Positions 28,824 to 38,025 of a DNA stretch of 64,000 nt are shown here, piece after piece; within the stretch, counting starts at the first letter, position 1, and the number at the start of each line of letters is the position of its first letter. The position numbers were made by a program, and so were the translations under genes. A model generated the notes under the pieces. The model saw only the letters and a list, made by a program, of their open reading frames with translations. It ran no database searches and had not been told where the DNA came from. Origin of the DNA: Achromobacter sp. AONIH1 (GTDB lineage: Bacteria > Pseudomonadota > Gammaproteobacteria > Burkholderiales > Burkholderiaceae_B); contig NZ_CP026124.1 of the NCBI RefSeq assembly GCF_002902905.1, positions 5,456,001-5,520,000 on the forward strand. Direction: 5' to 3'.

Positions 28824-29507
28824 ATGCCATCGACCCGCCGTTTCCGCGTCGCGCTGAACCTGTGCCGATTGGCTTTGCTCTGTCTGGTCTGCATCTGGGG
28901 CGGCTCGTTCGCCCTGGAGATCAACGCCGACAAGCTGCAAAGCCTCTCGGCCAGCCGCTATGGCCCCAAGGGCGCGAAGGCGGTGGCCAGCTGGCTGCAA
29001 TTGCTGCGCGGCCCGCTGCCGCCGGCCGAGCGCGACAAGCTGACGCTGGTCAACGACTTCTGGAACCGTTCGGTGATGTCCGGAGAGGACTCCGTGATCT
29101 GGGGCCAGCCCGACTACTGGGCCACGCCGCTGGAATCGCTGGGCAAGGGCGCCGGGGACTGCGAGGACTATGTCATCGGCAAATACTTCTCCTTGCTGGC
29201 CATGGGCGTGCCGGCCAACAAGCTGCGCTTCATCTACGTCCGCGCCCGCATCGGCGGCCCGGCCAGCAGCTCGCAGGTCGCCCACATGGTGCTGGGTTAC
29301 TACGAAACGCCCAACGCAGTACCGCTGGTGCTGGACAGCCTGATCTCGACGATCCTGCCCGCCACGCAGCGCCGCGACCTGACGCCGGTGTTCAGCTTCA
29401 ACGCCGACGGGGTCTATGTGGATGGCAAGCCCGCCGCGCCGGTTGACCGCCTCAGCCGCTGGCGCGACCTTCTTCAACGAATGGAACGGGAAGGCATCCG
29501 CCCCTGA
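28824..29507 (+). CDS. lapG: LapG-like periplasmic cysteine protease (transglutaminase-like)
   Basis: A 227-residue protease predicted to cut the adhesin retention module at its Ala-Ala site and release the adhesin from the cell. It has an N-terminal signal or membrane segment (residues 10-30). The catalytic triad of the bacterial transglutaminase-like cysteine protease family is visible: Cys113 in GAGDCEDYVIGK, His154 in VAHMVLGYY and Asp171 in PLVLDSL. Acidic residues 115-116 just after the Cys are in the calcium-binding region of LapG. The ATG at 28824 is preferred; a GTG lies five codons upstream and the ribosome site is weak. It is followed 17 bases later by the lapD-like gene, the usual pairing. 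Confidence 0.93.
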   Translation: MPSTRRFRVALNLCRLALLCLVCIWGGSFALEINADKLQSLSASRYGPKGAKAVASWLQLLRGPLPPAERDKLTLVNDFWNRSVMSGEDSVIWGQPDYWATPLESLGKGAGDCEDYVIGKYFSLLAMGVPANKLRFIYVRARIGGPASSSQVAHMVLGYYETPNAVPLVLDSLISTILPATQRRDLTPVFSFNADGVYVDGKPAAPVDRLSRWRDLLQRMEREGIRP

Positions 29508-29524
29508 CGCCTGGAAATAAGACC

Positions 29525-31495
29525 ATGTCCATACTTCGACAGCTTCTGCTCAGCGTAACCATCGCCATCGGCGTGATCCTGCTCGGCACCCTGGCGCTGA
29601 GCGTCAACGCCGCGCGCGAATACCTGTCCGGCCAGCTGCAGGTGCAGAGCACGGACGCCTCGGTGTCGCTGGCGCTGTCCCTGTCGCAGCCGGCCAACAA
29701 TGACCCGGTGTTGCAGGAATTGCTGGTGTCGGCGCTGTTCGACGGCGGCCATTTCTCGCTGGTGCGCCTGAGCGATCCGGAAGGCAAGGTGCTGATCGAG
29801 CGCCGCTCCACCGCCACGGCCGCCTCGGTGCCGGGCTGGTTCCGCACGCTGGCGCCGCTGGCCTCGGGCACGGCCAGCCACGCGGTCAGCGACGGCTGGC
29901 GGCAGATCGGCGAGGTGACACTGGTCGCCAACGACGCCTACGCCTGGGAAGCCTTGTGGCGCAGCAGCCTGAAGATGGTGGCGCTGGTGGTGGGCGCCGG
30001 CGTGCTGTGGGCCCTGTTCGCCTTCGCGCTGGTGCGCTGGATCAAGAACCGCCTGCTGCGCGAGATCAGCGAGCACGTGCGCAGCATCGGCCAAAGCACG
30101 CCGCCGCAGCAGGTCGAGGCGCGCGTGCCGGAACTGTCCGGCGTGGTGCAGGCGCTGAACCAGACGCGCGAGCGCGTCTACGCCAGCGTCGAGGAACAGA
30201 ATGCCCAGATCGAGTCGCTGAAGCTGGAACTGAACCAGGATCCGGTCACCGGCCTGCCCAACCGCAAGTACTTCGTCAACGAATTCCGCCGCGCGCTGGA
30301 GGCGTCCGCCCCGACCGATTCCGGACGCGGCGGCGAAACCGGCGGCCATGTCCTGGTGCTGCGCCAGCGCGACCTGGCAGATCTGAACCGCCACATGCCG
30401 CGCGAGTTCATCGACCAATGGCTGCGCGCGGTCTGCGAGCGCGTGCAGGCCTCGCTGGCCAGCCTGAACGCGGGATCGGCGCTGCTGGCCCGCCTGAACG
30501 GTTCGGACTTCGCCCTGCTGCTGCCCCGCTGCGCGGCGCCGCAAGCCATGATGATCGCCGAGCGCGTGCGCACCGACCTGCACGCCTCGCGCATCCCCGT
30601 GGGCGAGGGCCATCTGTGCCGCTGGGCCCAGGCCATGACCGACTACAGCGCCGGCAGCCAGGCGGGTCCGGTGCTGTCGCGCCTGGATTTCGGCCTGATG
30701 CGGGCCGAGAGCGCCGGCAACGACCAGGTGGTGATCCTGGGCGCCACGGATACCCAATCGCCGTCGGAAGCCGGCGAACAGGCTTGGAAGCAGGCCATCC
30801 AGTCGGCGCTGGAGGAAAACCGCTACGAGTTGGCCACCGAGACACTGACCAGCGCCAACGGCAGCCTGGTGCGGACCGAGGCCATGCTGATGCTGCGCAC
30901 CGCCGCGGACCAGATGCCCATCCCCGCCACGCTCTTCATTCCGCCGGCGGTGCGGCTGGACCTGGTGGCCGACTGCGACCTGCAGGCGGTGGCGCTGGGC
31001 CTGCAATGGCTGGCCGCGAACGAAGGCGAGCTGGCCGTGCGCGTCGCCCTGCCCTCGTTGCGCGGCCAGAAATTCTTCCGCCAGCTGGCCCTGCTGCTGA
31101 CCGAGAAGCGCCCGCTGGCGCCCAGGCTGTTCCTGGAAATCGATGCTCACGGCCTGGTCGAATGCCACGAGCAGATCGCCACGCTGGCGCGGGTGGTGTC
31201 GGAATTTGGCGCGCATATCGGCGTGCGCCGGCTGGCGCAGCAATTCGGCGCGGTGGCGCAGCTGCATACGCTGCCGCTGTCCTACGTGAAGCTGGGCGGC
31301 GGCTTCGTGGGCGGCATGTCGCAAAGCCCGGGCAGCCAGCAGCTGACGGCCTCGGTACTGCAGACGGCGCGCGCCCTGAACATCGCGGTATATGCGGAAG
31401 ACGTGCCCGACGCGGAAACCCAGCGCATCCTGGCCGGCCTGGGCATCAACGTGATGCGCGGTCCCGGCGTCAGGCCGCAGGGCCGGCAGGGCTGA
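29525..31495 (+). CDS. lapD: LapD-like c-di-GMP receptor (degenerate GGDEF-EAL)
   Basis: A 656-residue inner-membrane receptor expected to bind LapG in the periplasm when its EAL domain binds c-di-GMP. It has a first helix (7-28) and a periplasmic LapD/MoxY-type domain (about 30-150) containing a Trp in VPGWFRTL that may match the LapG-contacting Trp of LapD. A second helix (about 153-175), a HAMP-like linker and a degenerate GGDEF domain follow (NGSDF in place of GGDEF). The C-terminal EAL domain reads TETL where EAL should stand, so both activities are predicted lost. It keeps YVKLGGGFVGG and YAEDV near the end. It lies directly after lapG. Confidence 0.93.
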   Translation: MSILRQLLLSVTIAIGVILLGTLALSVNAAREYLSGQLQVQSTDASVSLALSLSQPANNDPVLQELLVSALFDGGHFSLVRLSDPEGKVLIERRSTATAASVPGWFRTLAPLASGTASHAVSDGWRQIGEVTLVANDAYAWEALWRSSLKMVALVVGAGVLWALFAFALVRWIKNRLLREISEHVRSIGQSTPPQQVEARVPELSGVVQALNQTRERVYASVEEQNAQIESLKLELNQDPVTGLPNRKYFVNEFRRALEASAPTDSGRGGETGGHVLVLRQRDLADLNRHMPREFIDQWLRAVCERVQASLASLNAGSALLARLNGSDFALLLPRCAAPQAMMIAERVRTDLHASRIPVGEGHLCRWAQAMTDYSAGSQAGPVLSRLDFGLMRAESAGNDQVVILGATDTQSPSEAGEQAWKQAIQSALEENRYELATETLTSANGSLVRTEAMLMLRTAADQMPIPATLFIPPAVRLDLVADCDLQAVALGLQWLAANEGELAVRVALPSLRGQKFFRQLALLLTEKRPLAPRLFLEIDAHGLVECHEQIATLARVVSEFGAHIGVRRLAQQFGAVAQLHTLPLSYVKLGGGFVGGMSQSPGSQQLTASVLQTARALNIAVYAEDVPDAETQRILAGLGINVMRGPGVRPQGRQG

Positions 31496-31546
31496 GGGTC
31501 ATGGCCGCCTGACGGCGGTCCACGCCGGGCCGGCCCGCGCTCCGCG

Positions 31547-32488
31547 CTAGTCGATGCCCACGGTCACGCCCGCGCTCGAACCCGGCTTGCGCAAGGCCAT
31601 GCGCAGCCAGGAGATGAAATCGCGCGCGGCCGGCGTCATCAGGTTCTCGTCCGGGTAAGCCAGGCACACCGCGCCTTGCGGCATGCCGCCGGCCACGTTC
31701 AGCCTGCGCAGCGCCCCGCTGCGCAGACGCTCGGCCAACACTTTCGCGCCGGCATCGCTCCAGATCGACACCACATCCATCCGCGTGACCAGATTGGCGT
31801 AGACATAGGCGGACGAGCAGCGCAGCACGCGCGCAGGCGGCGCCAGGCCGTGCTTGGAAAACAGCACGCGCATCAGGCTTGATTCATCGCTGGCCGCATC
31901 CAGCACCATCCAGCGCTGCGCCTGCAGGTCTTCGGCGCTGACATCCAGCGGACCCGCATATCCGCCGCTGACAGCCAGCGCCGAGCCGATCTCATACAGC
32001 GATTCCAGCCGGTAGTGCGGCGCGGCGTCCTCCAGCAGGCCGTATTCCGTATACAGGGCGATATCCAGGCTGCCGTCCTTGAGGCCGGCCACGATCTGCG
32101 CGCGGCGCAGCTCCAGGATGCTGAGCCGCACGTCGGGCCGCTCGGCGGCGAACGCGGTCACGGCGTCGAGGAAGGCCTCGGTGGCGGACACGGGCGTGAT
32201 CGCGATGCACAGGCTGCCTCCGGCGGCGCCGCGCTCGGCATCGGCGGCGTCGTAGATGCGCCCTACCTCGCGGTCGATGAGCAGCGCCCATTTCAGGATG
32301 GACGCGCCGAACCCGGTCAACGATGCCCCGCGCGCCGTCCGCGTCAGCAGCGGAACGCCAAGTTCCGACTCCAGATCGATGATCGCGCGGCTGACGGCGG
32401 GCTGGGTCACGCAGAGACGCCCGGCCGCGCCTTGCAGGCTGCCGGTTTCGGCGACCGCCCGCAGGGCCTGCAATTGCTTGAGTTTCAT
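31547..32488 (-). CDS. LysR-family transcriptional regulator
   Basis: A 313-residue regulator with the LysR N-terminal winged helix-turn-helix (MKLKQLQALRAVAETGSLQGAAGRLCVTQPAVSRAI) and a C-terminal effector-binding domain of typical length. The ATG at 32488 is set by the conserved first helix; the longer open frame to 32716 has unrelated composition. It is divergent from an alpha/beta hydrolase and a TctC-type binding protein (260 bases apart). By LysR convention it probably controls these in response to their substrate, which cannot be read from sequence. Confidence 0.93.
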   Translation of the reverse strand: MKLKQLQALRAVAETGSLQGAAGRLCVTQPAVSRAIIDLESELGVPLLTRTARGASLTGFGASILKWALLIDREVGRIYDAADAERGAAGGSLCIAITPVSATEAFLDAVTAFAAERPDVRLSILELRRAQIVAGLKDGSLDIALYTEYGLLEDAAPHYRLESLYEIGSALAVSGGYAGPLDVSAEDLQAQRWMVLDAASDESSLMRVLFSKHGLAPPARVLRCSSAYVYANLVTRMDVVSIWSDAGAKVLAERLRSGALRRLNVAGGMPQGAVCLAYPDENLMTPAARDFISWLRMALRKPGSSAGVTVGID

Positions 32489-32748
32489 GGCGGCCCCAAG
32501 AGGAATGCCCGCGTGTAATGGAATATCCGCGTCCGGGGGCTTCCGTCCGGAATGCCCGCGTTCGCGCGAACGATAGCAATAAGCCACAGGCGCGGCAATC
32601 CGCGGACAGGCCCCGCGCCTGGCGCGCGTCCCGGAGGCGATAAGCAAAACGCATGCCTCAAACAATTTGTGTTTTGCGCGGCGCGGCGCCGTGCCGAACA
32701 ATGCGCCAACACTCAATACACAAGAACAACCCTCAAGGAGACATCGCC

Positions 32749-33552
32749 ATGCCCACGATCGCTCGCCAGGACGCCACGCTCTACTATGAAACGCATGGCT
32801 CGGGCCATCCCCTGGTCTTCATCCACGGCGGCGGCGGCAACACGCTGGCCTTCTACCAGCAGGTCATGCACTTTCGCGACCGCTACCGCGTCATCACGAT
32901 GGATCTGCGGGGCTTTCACCGCTCGGTGCTGGCGCCCGGCGTGGTCTCGCATCCGGCGGACTTCCCCGACGACCTGCTGGCCGTGCTGGATGCCGAGGGC
33001 GTCGCGTCCGCGGCGCTGGTGTGCCAGTCGCTGGGCGCCTGGGCAGGCCTGCCGCTGGCCGTGCGCCACCCGGAACGCGTGAGCTGCCTGTTCATCAATG
33101 GCTCGCCCACGCCGGCCTATTCGGAGGAAAACTGGCGCACGCTGCGCCGCGCCACCGGCATCTTCAACGAGGCCGGCGCCGAACGCGACGCGGCCGTGGG
33201 CTGGAACCGCAAGACTGCCCGGGAACGCCCGGAGCTGATGTTCCTGTACGGCCAGATCAAGCAGCTGAACCCCGGCTTCGACTCCACGCCGATGATGGAC
33301 GAGCGCGTCCGGCTGCATCCCCGGGACTTCGCCGGCTACGCCGTGCCGACACTCGTCGCCGGCGGTTCGCACGACGACTTCCTGAACGGGGAAAGCCATC
33401 TGCACGTCGCCACGCTGATCCCCGGCGCCACCGCCCATACCTTCCCCGACACCGGACACTCCACCTACTTCGAGGATGCGCCCGCCTTCAATCGGACGCT
33501 GGACGCCTTCCTGGCGCGCCACGCGCCGAGCGGCGCCGCGGCCCAGGCCTGA
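32749..33552 (+). CDS. Alpha/beta hydrolase
   Basis: A 267-residue cytoplasmic alpha/beta-hydrolase-fold enzyme. The oxyanion motif is HGGGG (26-30). The nucleophile elbow is CQSLG with Ser94, so the first Gly of the usual GxSxG is Cys92. The acid is probably in AGGSHDDF and the base His in PDTGHSTYF. It resembles 3-oxoadipate enol-lactonase-type and related aromatic-pathway hydrolases, but the substrate is not clear. The start is fixed by AAGGAG 8 bases before the ATG at 32749. It is followed by a TctC gene 26 bases on, probably as one operon controlled by the divergent LysR gene. Confidence 0.9.
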   Translation: MPTIARQDATLYYETHGSGHPLVFIHGGGGNTLAFYQQVMHFRDRYRVITMDLRGFHRSVLAPGVVSHPADFPDDLLAVLDAEGVASAALVCQSLGAWAGLPLAVRHPERVSCLFINGSPTPAYSEENWRTLRRATGIFNEAGAERDAAVGWNRKTARERPELMFLYGQIKQLNPGFDSTPMMDERVRLHPRDFAGYAVPTLVAGGSHDDFLNGESHLHVATLIPGATAHTFPDTGHSTYFEDAPAFNRTLDAFLARHAPSGAAAQA

Positions 33553-33578
33553 CCTCTCGTCACCCAAGGAGAAGCCCC

Positions 33579-34580
33579 ATGCATACCCGCCGCAGATTCC
33601 TCGCCCGCGCCCTGGCTGGTACGCTGGCCGGCGCCCTCGCCCTGCCGGCGTCCGCGACCGCCGCGCCGGCGCGCGAGACCTTTCCGTCGCGCACGTTGCG
33701 GCTGATCTGCTCCTCGCCGCCTGGCGCGCCGCTGGACGTGATTTCGCGCCGGCTGGCGGAATCGCTGTCCCGGCAGCTCGGCGTGGCCGTCGTGGTCGAG
33801 AACAAGCCCGGCGCGGCCGGCGTGCTGGCCGCCGCCGAAGTCGCCCGCGCCACGGACGGGCACACCTTCCTGGTCACCACCAACTCGCCCTTCATCACCG
33901 CGCTGGCGGTGATGAAGTCGCTGCCCTACGATCCCCAGGCGGATTTCGCGTTGATCAGCAAGATCGGCGCCAGTCCGACCGTGCTGGTGGCGAATCCGAA
34001 GTTCGGGCCGGGCTCGCTCGCCGAGCTGGTCGCCCTGCTCAAGCCGGGCAAGGCCAACGTCACCTACGGATCGTGGGGACCCGGCACGATGCCCGCGCAG
34101 GTGATGGAGAGCCTTGCGCGCAAGGCCGGCGTGGCCTTGACCGAGGTGCCCTATCGCGGATCGCCGCCGGCATTGCAGGACGTACTGGCGAACGAAGTGG
34201 ACATGACCTTCCTGTCGCCGCAGGTGGCCCTGCCGCTGATCGAACAGGGCAGGATCAAGCCGCTGGCCGTGGTCGGCGGCGGCCGGGCCGCGCTGTTGCC
34301 CGGCGTGCCCACCTTCGCGCAAGCGGGCTACGACGATTTCGTCTTCGGCAACCCGACCTGGGCCGGCATCGCCGCTCCCGCCCGCATGCCTCCCGCGGCG
34401 CTGGCGCGCATGGCGCAGGCCATCGGCGTGAGCGTGCAGGACGCGGACATGAGGGAATTCCTGGTATCGATCGGCTTCGAGGCCATCGGCAACACGCCGC
34501 AAGCCTTCGAGGAGGAATACCGGGCCGAGCGGGCGGCGCTGCTGCCCTTGCTCGAGGCGCTGGGCATGATGGCGCGGTAG
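33579..34580 (+). CDS. Tripartite tricarboxylate transporter substrate-binding protein (Bug/TctC family)
   Basis: A 333-residue periplasmic binding protein of the Bug family, which is hugely expanded in Bordetella and relatives. It has a twin-arginine-like N-terminus (RRRFLARALAG) with cleavage near TAA. Family blocks are RLICSSPPGAPLDVISRRLA, VVVENKPGAAGVLAA, VPYRGSPPALQDVLANEVDMTF and the C-terminal GIAAPARMPPAALARM. The ligand, probably a carboxylate, is unknown. AAGGAG precedes the ATG. No TctA or TctB subunits are nearby, which is normal for Bug proteins. Confidence 0.93.
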   Translation: MHTRRRFLARALAGTLAGALALPASATAAPARETFPSRTLRLICSSPPGAPLDVISRRLAESLSRQLGVAVVVENKPGAAGVLAAAEVARATDGHTFLVTTNSPFITALAVMKSLPYDPQADFALISKIGASPTVLVANPKFGPGSLAELVALLKPGKANVTYGSWGPGTMPAQVMESLARKAGVALTEVPYRGSPPALQDVLANEVDMTFLSPQVALPLIEQGRIKPLAVVGGGRAALLPGVPTFAQAGYDDFVFGNPTWAGIAAPARMPPAALARMAQAIGVSVQDADMREFLVSIGFEAIGNTPQAFEEEYRAERAALLPLLEALGMMAR

Positions 34581-34642
34581 CCGCCCGGGATTGCCCTGCA
34601 CGATCCGACGCCGGCGCCATCGGCGCCGGACGGCGGCGCGCC

Positions 34643-35488
34643 TCAGCGGGCCGCGCGGCCCTTGCCTTTGGCCTGCTCGTACAGCGGCAGGACCTGCTCC
34701 GACGCCACCTGCAGATCGCTGATGCGCGAGGCGGCCGACGGGTGGGTGGACAGGAACTCGGGCGGCGCCTGGCCACCGTCCGCCGCGCCCATCTTCTGCC
34801 ACAGCGTGACGGCGGCGCGCGGATCGTAGCCGGCGCGCGCGGCCAGCTCCACGCCCATGCGGTCGGCCTCGGTTTCATGGGTGCGGCTGTTGGGCAGCGT
34901 GAACATCACGCTGGTCAGCTTGCCGCCCAGGTCGCCGGCCTCCTTGGACCCCGTGGCGATGGACAGCACCGACAGCCCCAGATTGGTCACCATCTGCTGC
35001 GACACGCGCTCGCGCGCATGTTCGCGCAGGGCGTGGGAAATCTCATGGCCCAGCACGGCGGCCAGCTCGTCATCGGTGGGCTTGATCTTGTTCAGCAGTC
35101 CCGTGTAGACGGCGATCTTGCCGCCCGGCATGCACCAGGCGTTGACCTCGTCGCTGGACAGCACGTGCACTTCCCATTTCCAGCTCGCCGCATCGGGCCG
35201 GAACACGCCGGCCTGCGCGATCAGCCGCTGCGAGATCGTGCGGGCGCGCGCCACTTGCGCGGGATCGCGGTCCAGCAGGTTCTTGGCCTTGGCCTGCTTC
35301 AGGATGTCGCCGTACTGCTGGCCGGCCTCCTGCTCCAGCGCCTGAGCCGGCACCATGCTGGACATGTATTGCGTGCGGTTGACGCCAATGGCGCCCGACT
35401 GCGTGGTGTTCATGCCCGTGCAACCCGCAAGCACGGCAAAGACGAAGGCGGCCCCCAGGGCGCGCATGGCAGGGAAAATCCGACTCAT
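34643..35488 (-). CDS. M48-family metallopeptidase lipoprotein
   Basis: A 281-residue envelope zinc protease. The lipobox is VLAGC with Cys23 as lipidation site. The zinc motif HEISH (His148, Glu149, His152) stands in LGHEISHALREHARE, and the third ligand lies in HETEADRMG. This is the BepA/LoiP-like Ste24-type family, which acts in outer-membrane quality control, but there is no TPR domain, so LoiP/YcaL-type is the better comparison. It lies 45 bases after aroC on the same strand and could be co-transcribed. The ATG at 35488 gives a proper lipoprotein signal; the longer frame is out of character. Confidence 0.92.
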   Translation of the reverse strand: MSRIFPAMRALGAAFVFAVLAGCTGMNTTQSGAIGVNRTQYMSSMVPAQALEQEAGQQYGDILKQAKAKNLLDRDPAQVARARTISQRLIAQAGVFRPDAASWKWEVHVLSSDEVNAWCMPGGKIAVYTGLLNKIKPTDDELAAVLGHEISHALREHARERVSQQMVTNLGLSVLSIATGSKEAGDLGGKLTSVMFTLPNSRTHETEADRMGVELAARAGYDPRAAVTLWQKMGAADGGQAPPEFLSTHPSAASRISDLQVASEQVLPLYEQAKGKGRAAR

Positions 35489-35532
35489 GAAGACCTCAGA
35501 TCCGCCATCATGGCGACAGGACGGCAAGCTTA

Positions 35533-36603
35533 TCAGACGGAAACGTCCGCGCACTGCGCGCGGTGACGCAGCGCATGATCGATCAGCACCAGGGCCAGCA
35601 TGGCTTCGGCGATGGGCGTGGCGCGGATGCCGACGCAGGGATCGTGGCGGCCCAGCGTCTGCACCATGACGGGCTCGTTGGCGCGATTGACCGACTGGCG
35701 CTCGACGCGGATGCTGGACGTGGGCTTGATCGCCAGCGACACCGTGACCGGCTGGCCGGTGGAAATGCCGCCCAGCACGCCGCCGGCGTTGTTGCTCAGG
35801 AAGCCGTCGGGCGTGATCTCGTCGCCATGCTCGGAGCCGCGCTGGGCGATGCAATCGAAGCCGGCGCCGATGGACACGCCCTTGACCGCGTTCAGGCCCA
35901 TCATGACGTGGGCGATGTCGGCATCGAGCCGGTCATAGATCGGCTCGCCCCAGCCGGCGGGCAGGTTCTCGGCCACGACCTCGATGCGCGCGCCGACCGA
36001 ATCGCCGTCGCGGCGCAGCTGGTCCATATAGGCTTCCAGTTCGGGGACGATGTCGGCGTTGGGCGCGTAGAACGGATTGTTGGGCACTTCGTCCCAGGAG
36101 ACGAAAGGAATGGGAATCGGGCCGAGCTGGCTCATGTAGCCGCGCACGCGCACGCCGTGGCATTCGGCCAGCCATTTCTTGGCGATGGCGCCGGCCGCCA
36201 CCGTGGGCGCCGTCAGCCGCGCCGACGAACGCCCGCCGCCGCGCGGATCGCGCACGCCGAACTTGCGCCAGTAGGCGTAGTCGGCGTGGCCGGGGCGGAA
36301 GGTGTCGGCGATATTGGAGTAATCCTTGCTGCGCGCGTCGGTGTTGCGGATGAGCAGGCCGATGGGGGTGCCGGTGGTGACGCCTTCATAGACGCCCGAC
36401 AGGATCTCGACCTGATCCGCTTCCTGGCGCTGGGTCACATGGCGCGAGGTGCCGGGACGACGGCGATCCAGTTCGCGCTGGATGTCGGCCGCGTCCAGTT
36501 CCAGGCCCGGGGGGCAGCCGTCGACAACGCAACCAATGGCCGGCCCGTGGGACTCGCCGAAATTCGTGACGGTGAAAAGGGTACCGAGGGTATTGCCGGA
36601 CAT
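35533..36603 (-). CDS. aroC: Chorismate synthase
   Basis: Converts EPSP to chorismate with reduced FMN, the last shikimate step. The 356-residue product starts [20 protein letters not shown], the first family signature. It contains the [25 protein letters not shown] region, the [10 protein letters not shown] segment and a C-terminal [10 protein letters not shown]. Length is standard. The ATG at 36603 starts at the conserved N-terminus, although its ribosome site is weak. It follows the EAL-domain gene by 39 bases on the same strand, an unusual pairing. Confidence 0.96.
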   Translation of the reverse strand: MSGNTLGTLFTVTNFGESHGPAIGCVVDGCPPGLELDAADIQRELDRRRPGTSRHVTQRQEADQVEILSGVYEGVTTGTPIGLLIRNTDARSKDYSNIADTFRPGHADYAYWRKFGVRDPRGGGRSSARLTAPTVAAGAIAKKWLAECHGVRVRGYMSQLGPIPIPFVSWDEVPNNPFYAPNADIVPELEAYMDQLRRDGDSVGARIEVVAENLPAGWGEPIYDRLDADIAHVMMGLNAVKGVSIGAGFDCIAQRGSEHGDEITPDGFLSNNAGGVLGGISTGQPVTVSLAIKPTSSIRVERQSVNRANEPVMVQTLGRHDPCVGIRATPIAEAMLALVLIDHALRHRAQCADVSV

Positions 36604-36642
36604 AAGGAAGCCAATGAGGTCGGGGTTTGCACGCAACCCAGA

Positions 36643-38025
36643 TTATGACACCGCCGAGGCCAAAGCCTGGATTTCCGCCGCCGGCGCGGGCCGGCCAAGC
36701 AGGAATCCCTGCATGACGCGGCAGCCCAGCGCCTTCAGGATCTCGCGCTGGCCTTCGGTCTCCACGCCCTCGGCCACCACCGGCAGGTGCATGGCCTGGC
36801 ACAGGCCGAACAGCGCCGACACGACCTCCCTGCTGCCGGCGTCGGACTCCAGCGCGGAAATGAAGCTACGGTCGATCTTGACCCAGTCGATCGGCAGGTG
36901 CCGCAGATGGTTCAGGCTGGAATAGCCGCAGCCGAAGTCGTCCAGGGCCACGCCGATGCCCTTGGCGCGCAGGGTGTTCAGGATCTTGACGTGCCGTTCG
37001 TAGTGCAGGATGAAGATGGATTCGGTGACTTCCAGCACCAGCTTGCGCGCCGCCAGCTTGGTCTCGGCCAGCACGTCGGCCACCAGCTGCACCAGGCCGT
37101 CCTCGTTCATCTGCTTGACCGACAGATTCACGTGCACGCGCCAGGCGGCCGGCCACTGGGTGGCCTGGGAACACGCCCGCTCCAGGATCCATGCGCCCAG
37201 CGGCACGATCAGGCCGCTACGCTCGGCCAGCTCGATGGTCACGGCCGGCGAGACGCTGCCCAGCACGGGATGATGCCAGCGCAGCAGCGCCTCGCATCCC
37301 TCGACCAGGCCGGAGGCGCTGTCGCAGACGGGCTGGTAGTACAGCTCGAACTGCTCCATGTTCCGCGTGGTGAGCGCCAGCCGCAGATCGTTCTCCAGGC
37401 CCTGCCGGTCCCGCTGCCGCGCCAGCAGGCGGAAATCGAACATGTTCCAGCCCGGGCCCTCGCGCTCCTTCAGCGGCACCATGGACACCTGCACGCAACG
37501 CTGCAGTTCCTCGACCGTGCGGCCATGTTCGGGATACAGCGCCGCGCCCACGCGGAACACCGCGATCAGCGGACGGCCGCCCAGTTCGTAGGACGCGCCC
37601 AGGTCCTCGAGCAGCTTGGTGGAGACCTGGGCGGCGCCCTGCTCGTCCACATCGGGGACGCAGACCGTGAACGTGTCCAGCCCGCAGCGGCCCACGATGC
37701 CGCCCAGCGCCCGGGCGACCAGGCTCAGGCGCTGCGCGACCAGCGCCAGCAAGGCCTGGTCCTCGCCCGCGCGCAGCATGGCGCTGATCTCGGCGTACTG
37801 CTCGAAACGCACCAGGAAAAAAGCGCCGCGGCGGGCATGGCCCTCGGCCTGGACCAGCCAGGCGCGCGCGCGGCGCTGCAGTTCCCGCTGGCTAAGGACC
37901 CCGGTCGCCTCGTCGCGCGTCAGGCGATGGCGCAGCACGCGCTCCCTCCGCACGAAAAGCAAACATATCGCCGCAAGTGCGCCCGCGAGCGTCAGGCACA
38001 GTGCGAGCAGGTAACTCTCACGCAC
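36643..38025 (-). CDS. c-di-GMP phosphodiesterase with degenerate GGDEF and intact EAL
   Basis: A 460-residue membrane-anchored signalling enzyme. One N-terminal helix (5-25) is followed by a GGDEF-like domain whose active site is lost (GRCGLDTF). The C-terminal EAL domain keeps the catalytic set: EALLRW, N of HVNLS, EVTE, DDFGCGYSS, K of VKIDRSF, and EGVE. It should therefore hydrolyse c-di-GMP to pGpG. It would lower occupancy of the LapD-type receptors and favour adhesin release. It is divergent from the second lapD-like gene across a 537-base AT-rich region and precedes aroC. Confidence 0.92.
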   Translation of the reverse strand: MRESYLLALCLTLAGALAAICLLFVRRERVLRHRLTRDEATGVLSQRELQRRARAWLVQAEGHARRGAFFLVRFEQYAEISAMLRAGEDQALLALVAQRLSLVARALGGIVGRCGLDTFTVCVPDVDEQGAAQVSTKLLEDLGASYELGGRPLIAVFRVGAALYPEHGRTVEELQRCVQVSMVPLKEREGPGWNMFDFRLLARQRDRQGLENDLRLALTTRNMEQFELYYQPVCDSASGLVEGCEALLRWHHPVLGSVSPAVTIELAERSGLIVPLGAWILERACSQATQWPAAWRVHVNLSVKQMNEDGLVQLVADVLAETKLAARKLVLEVTESIFILHYERHVKILNTLRAKGIGVALDDFGCGYSSLNHLRHLPIDWVKIDRSFISALESDAGSREVVSALFGLCQAMHLPVVAEGVETEGQREILKALGCRVMQGFLLGRPAPAAEIQALASAVS

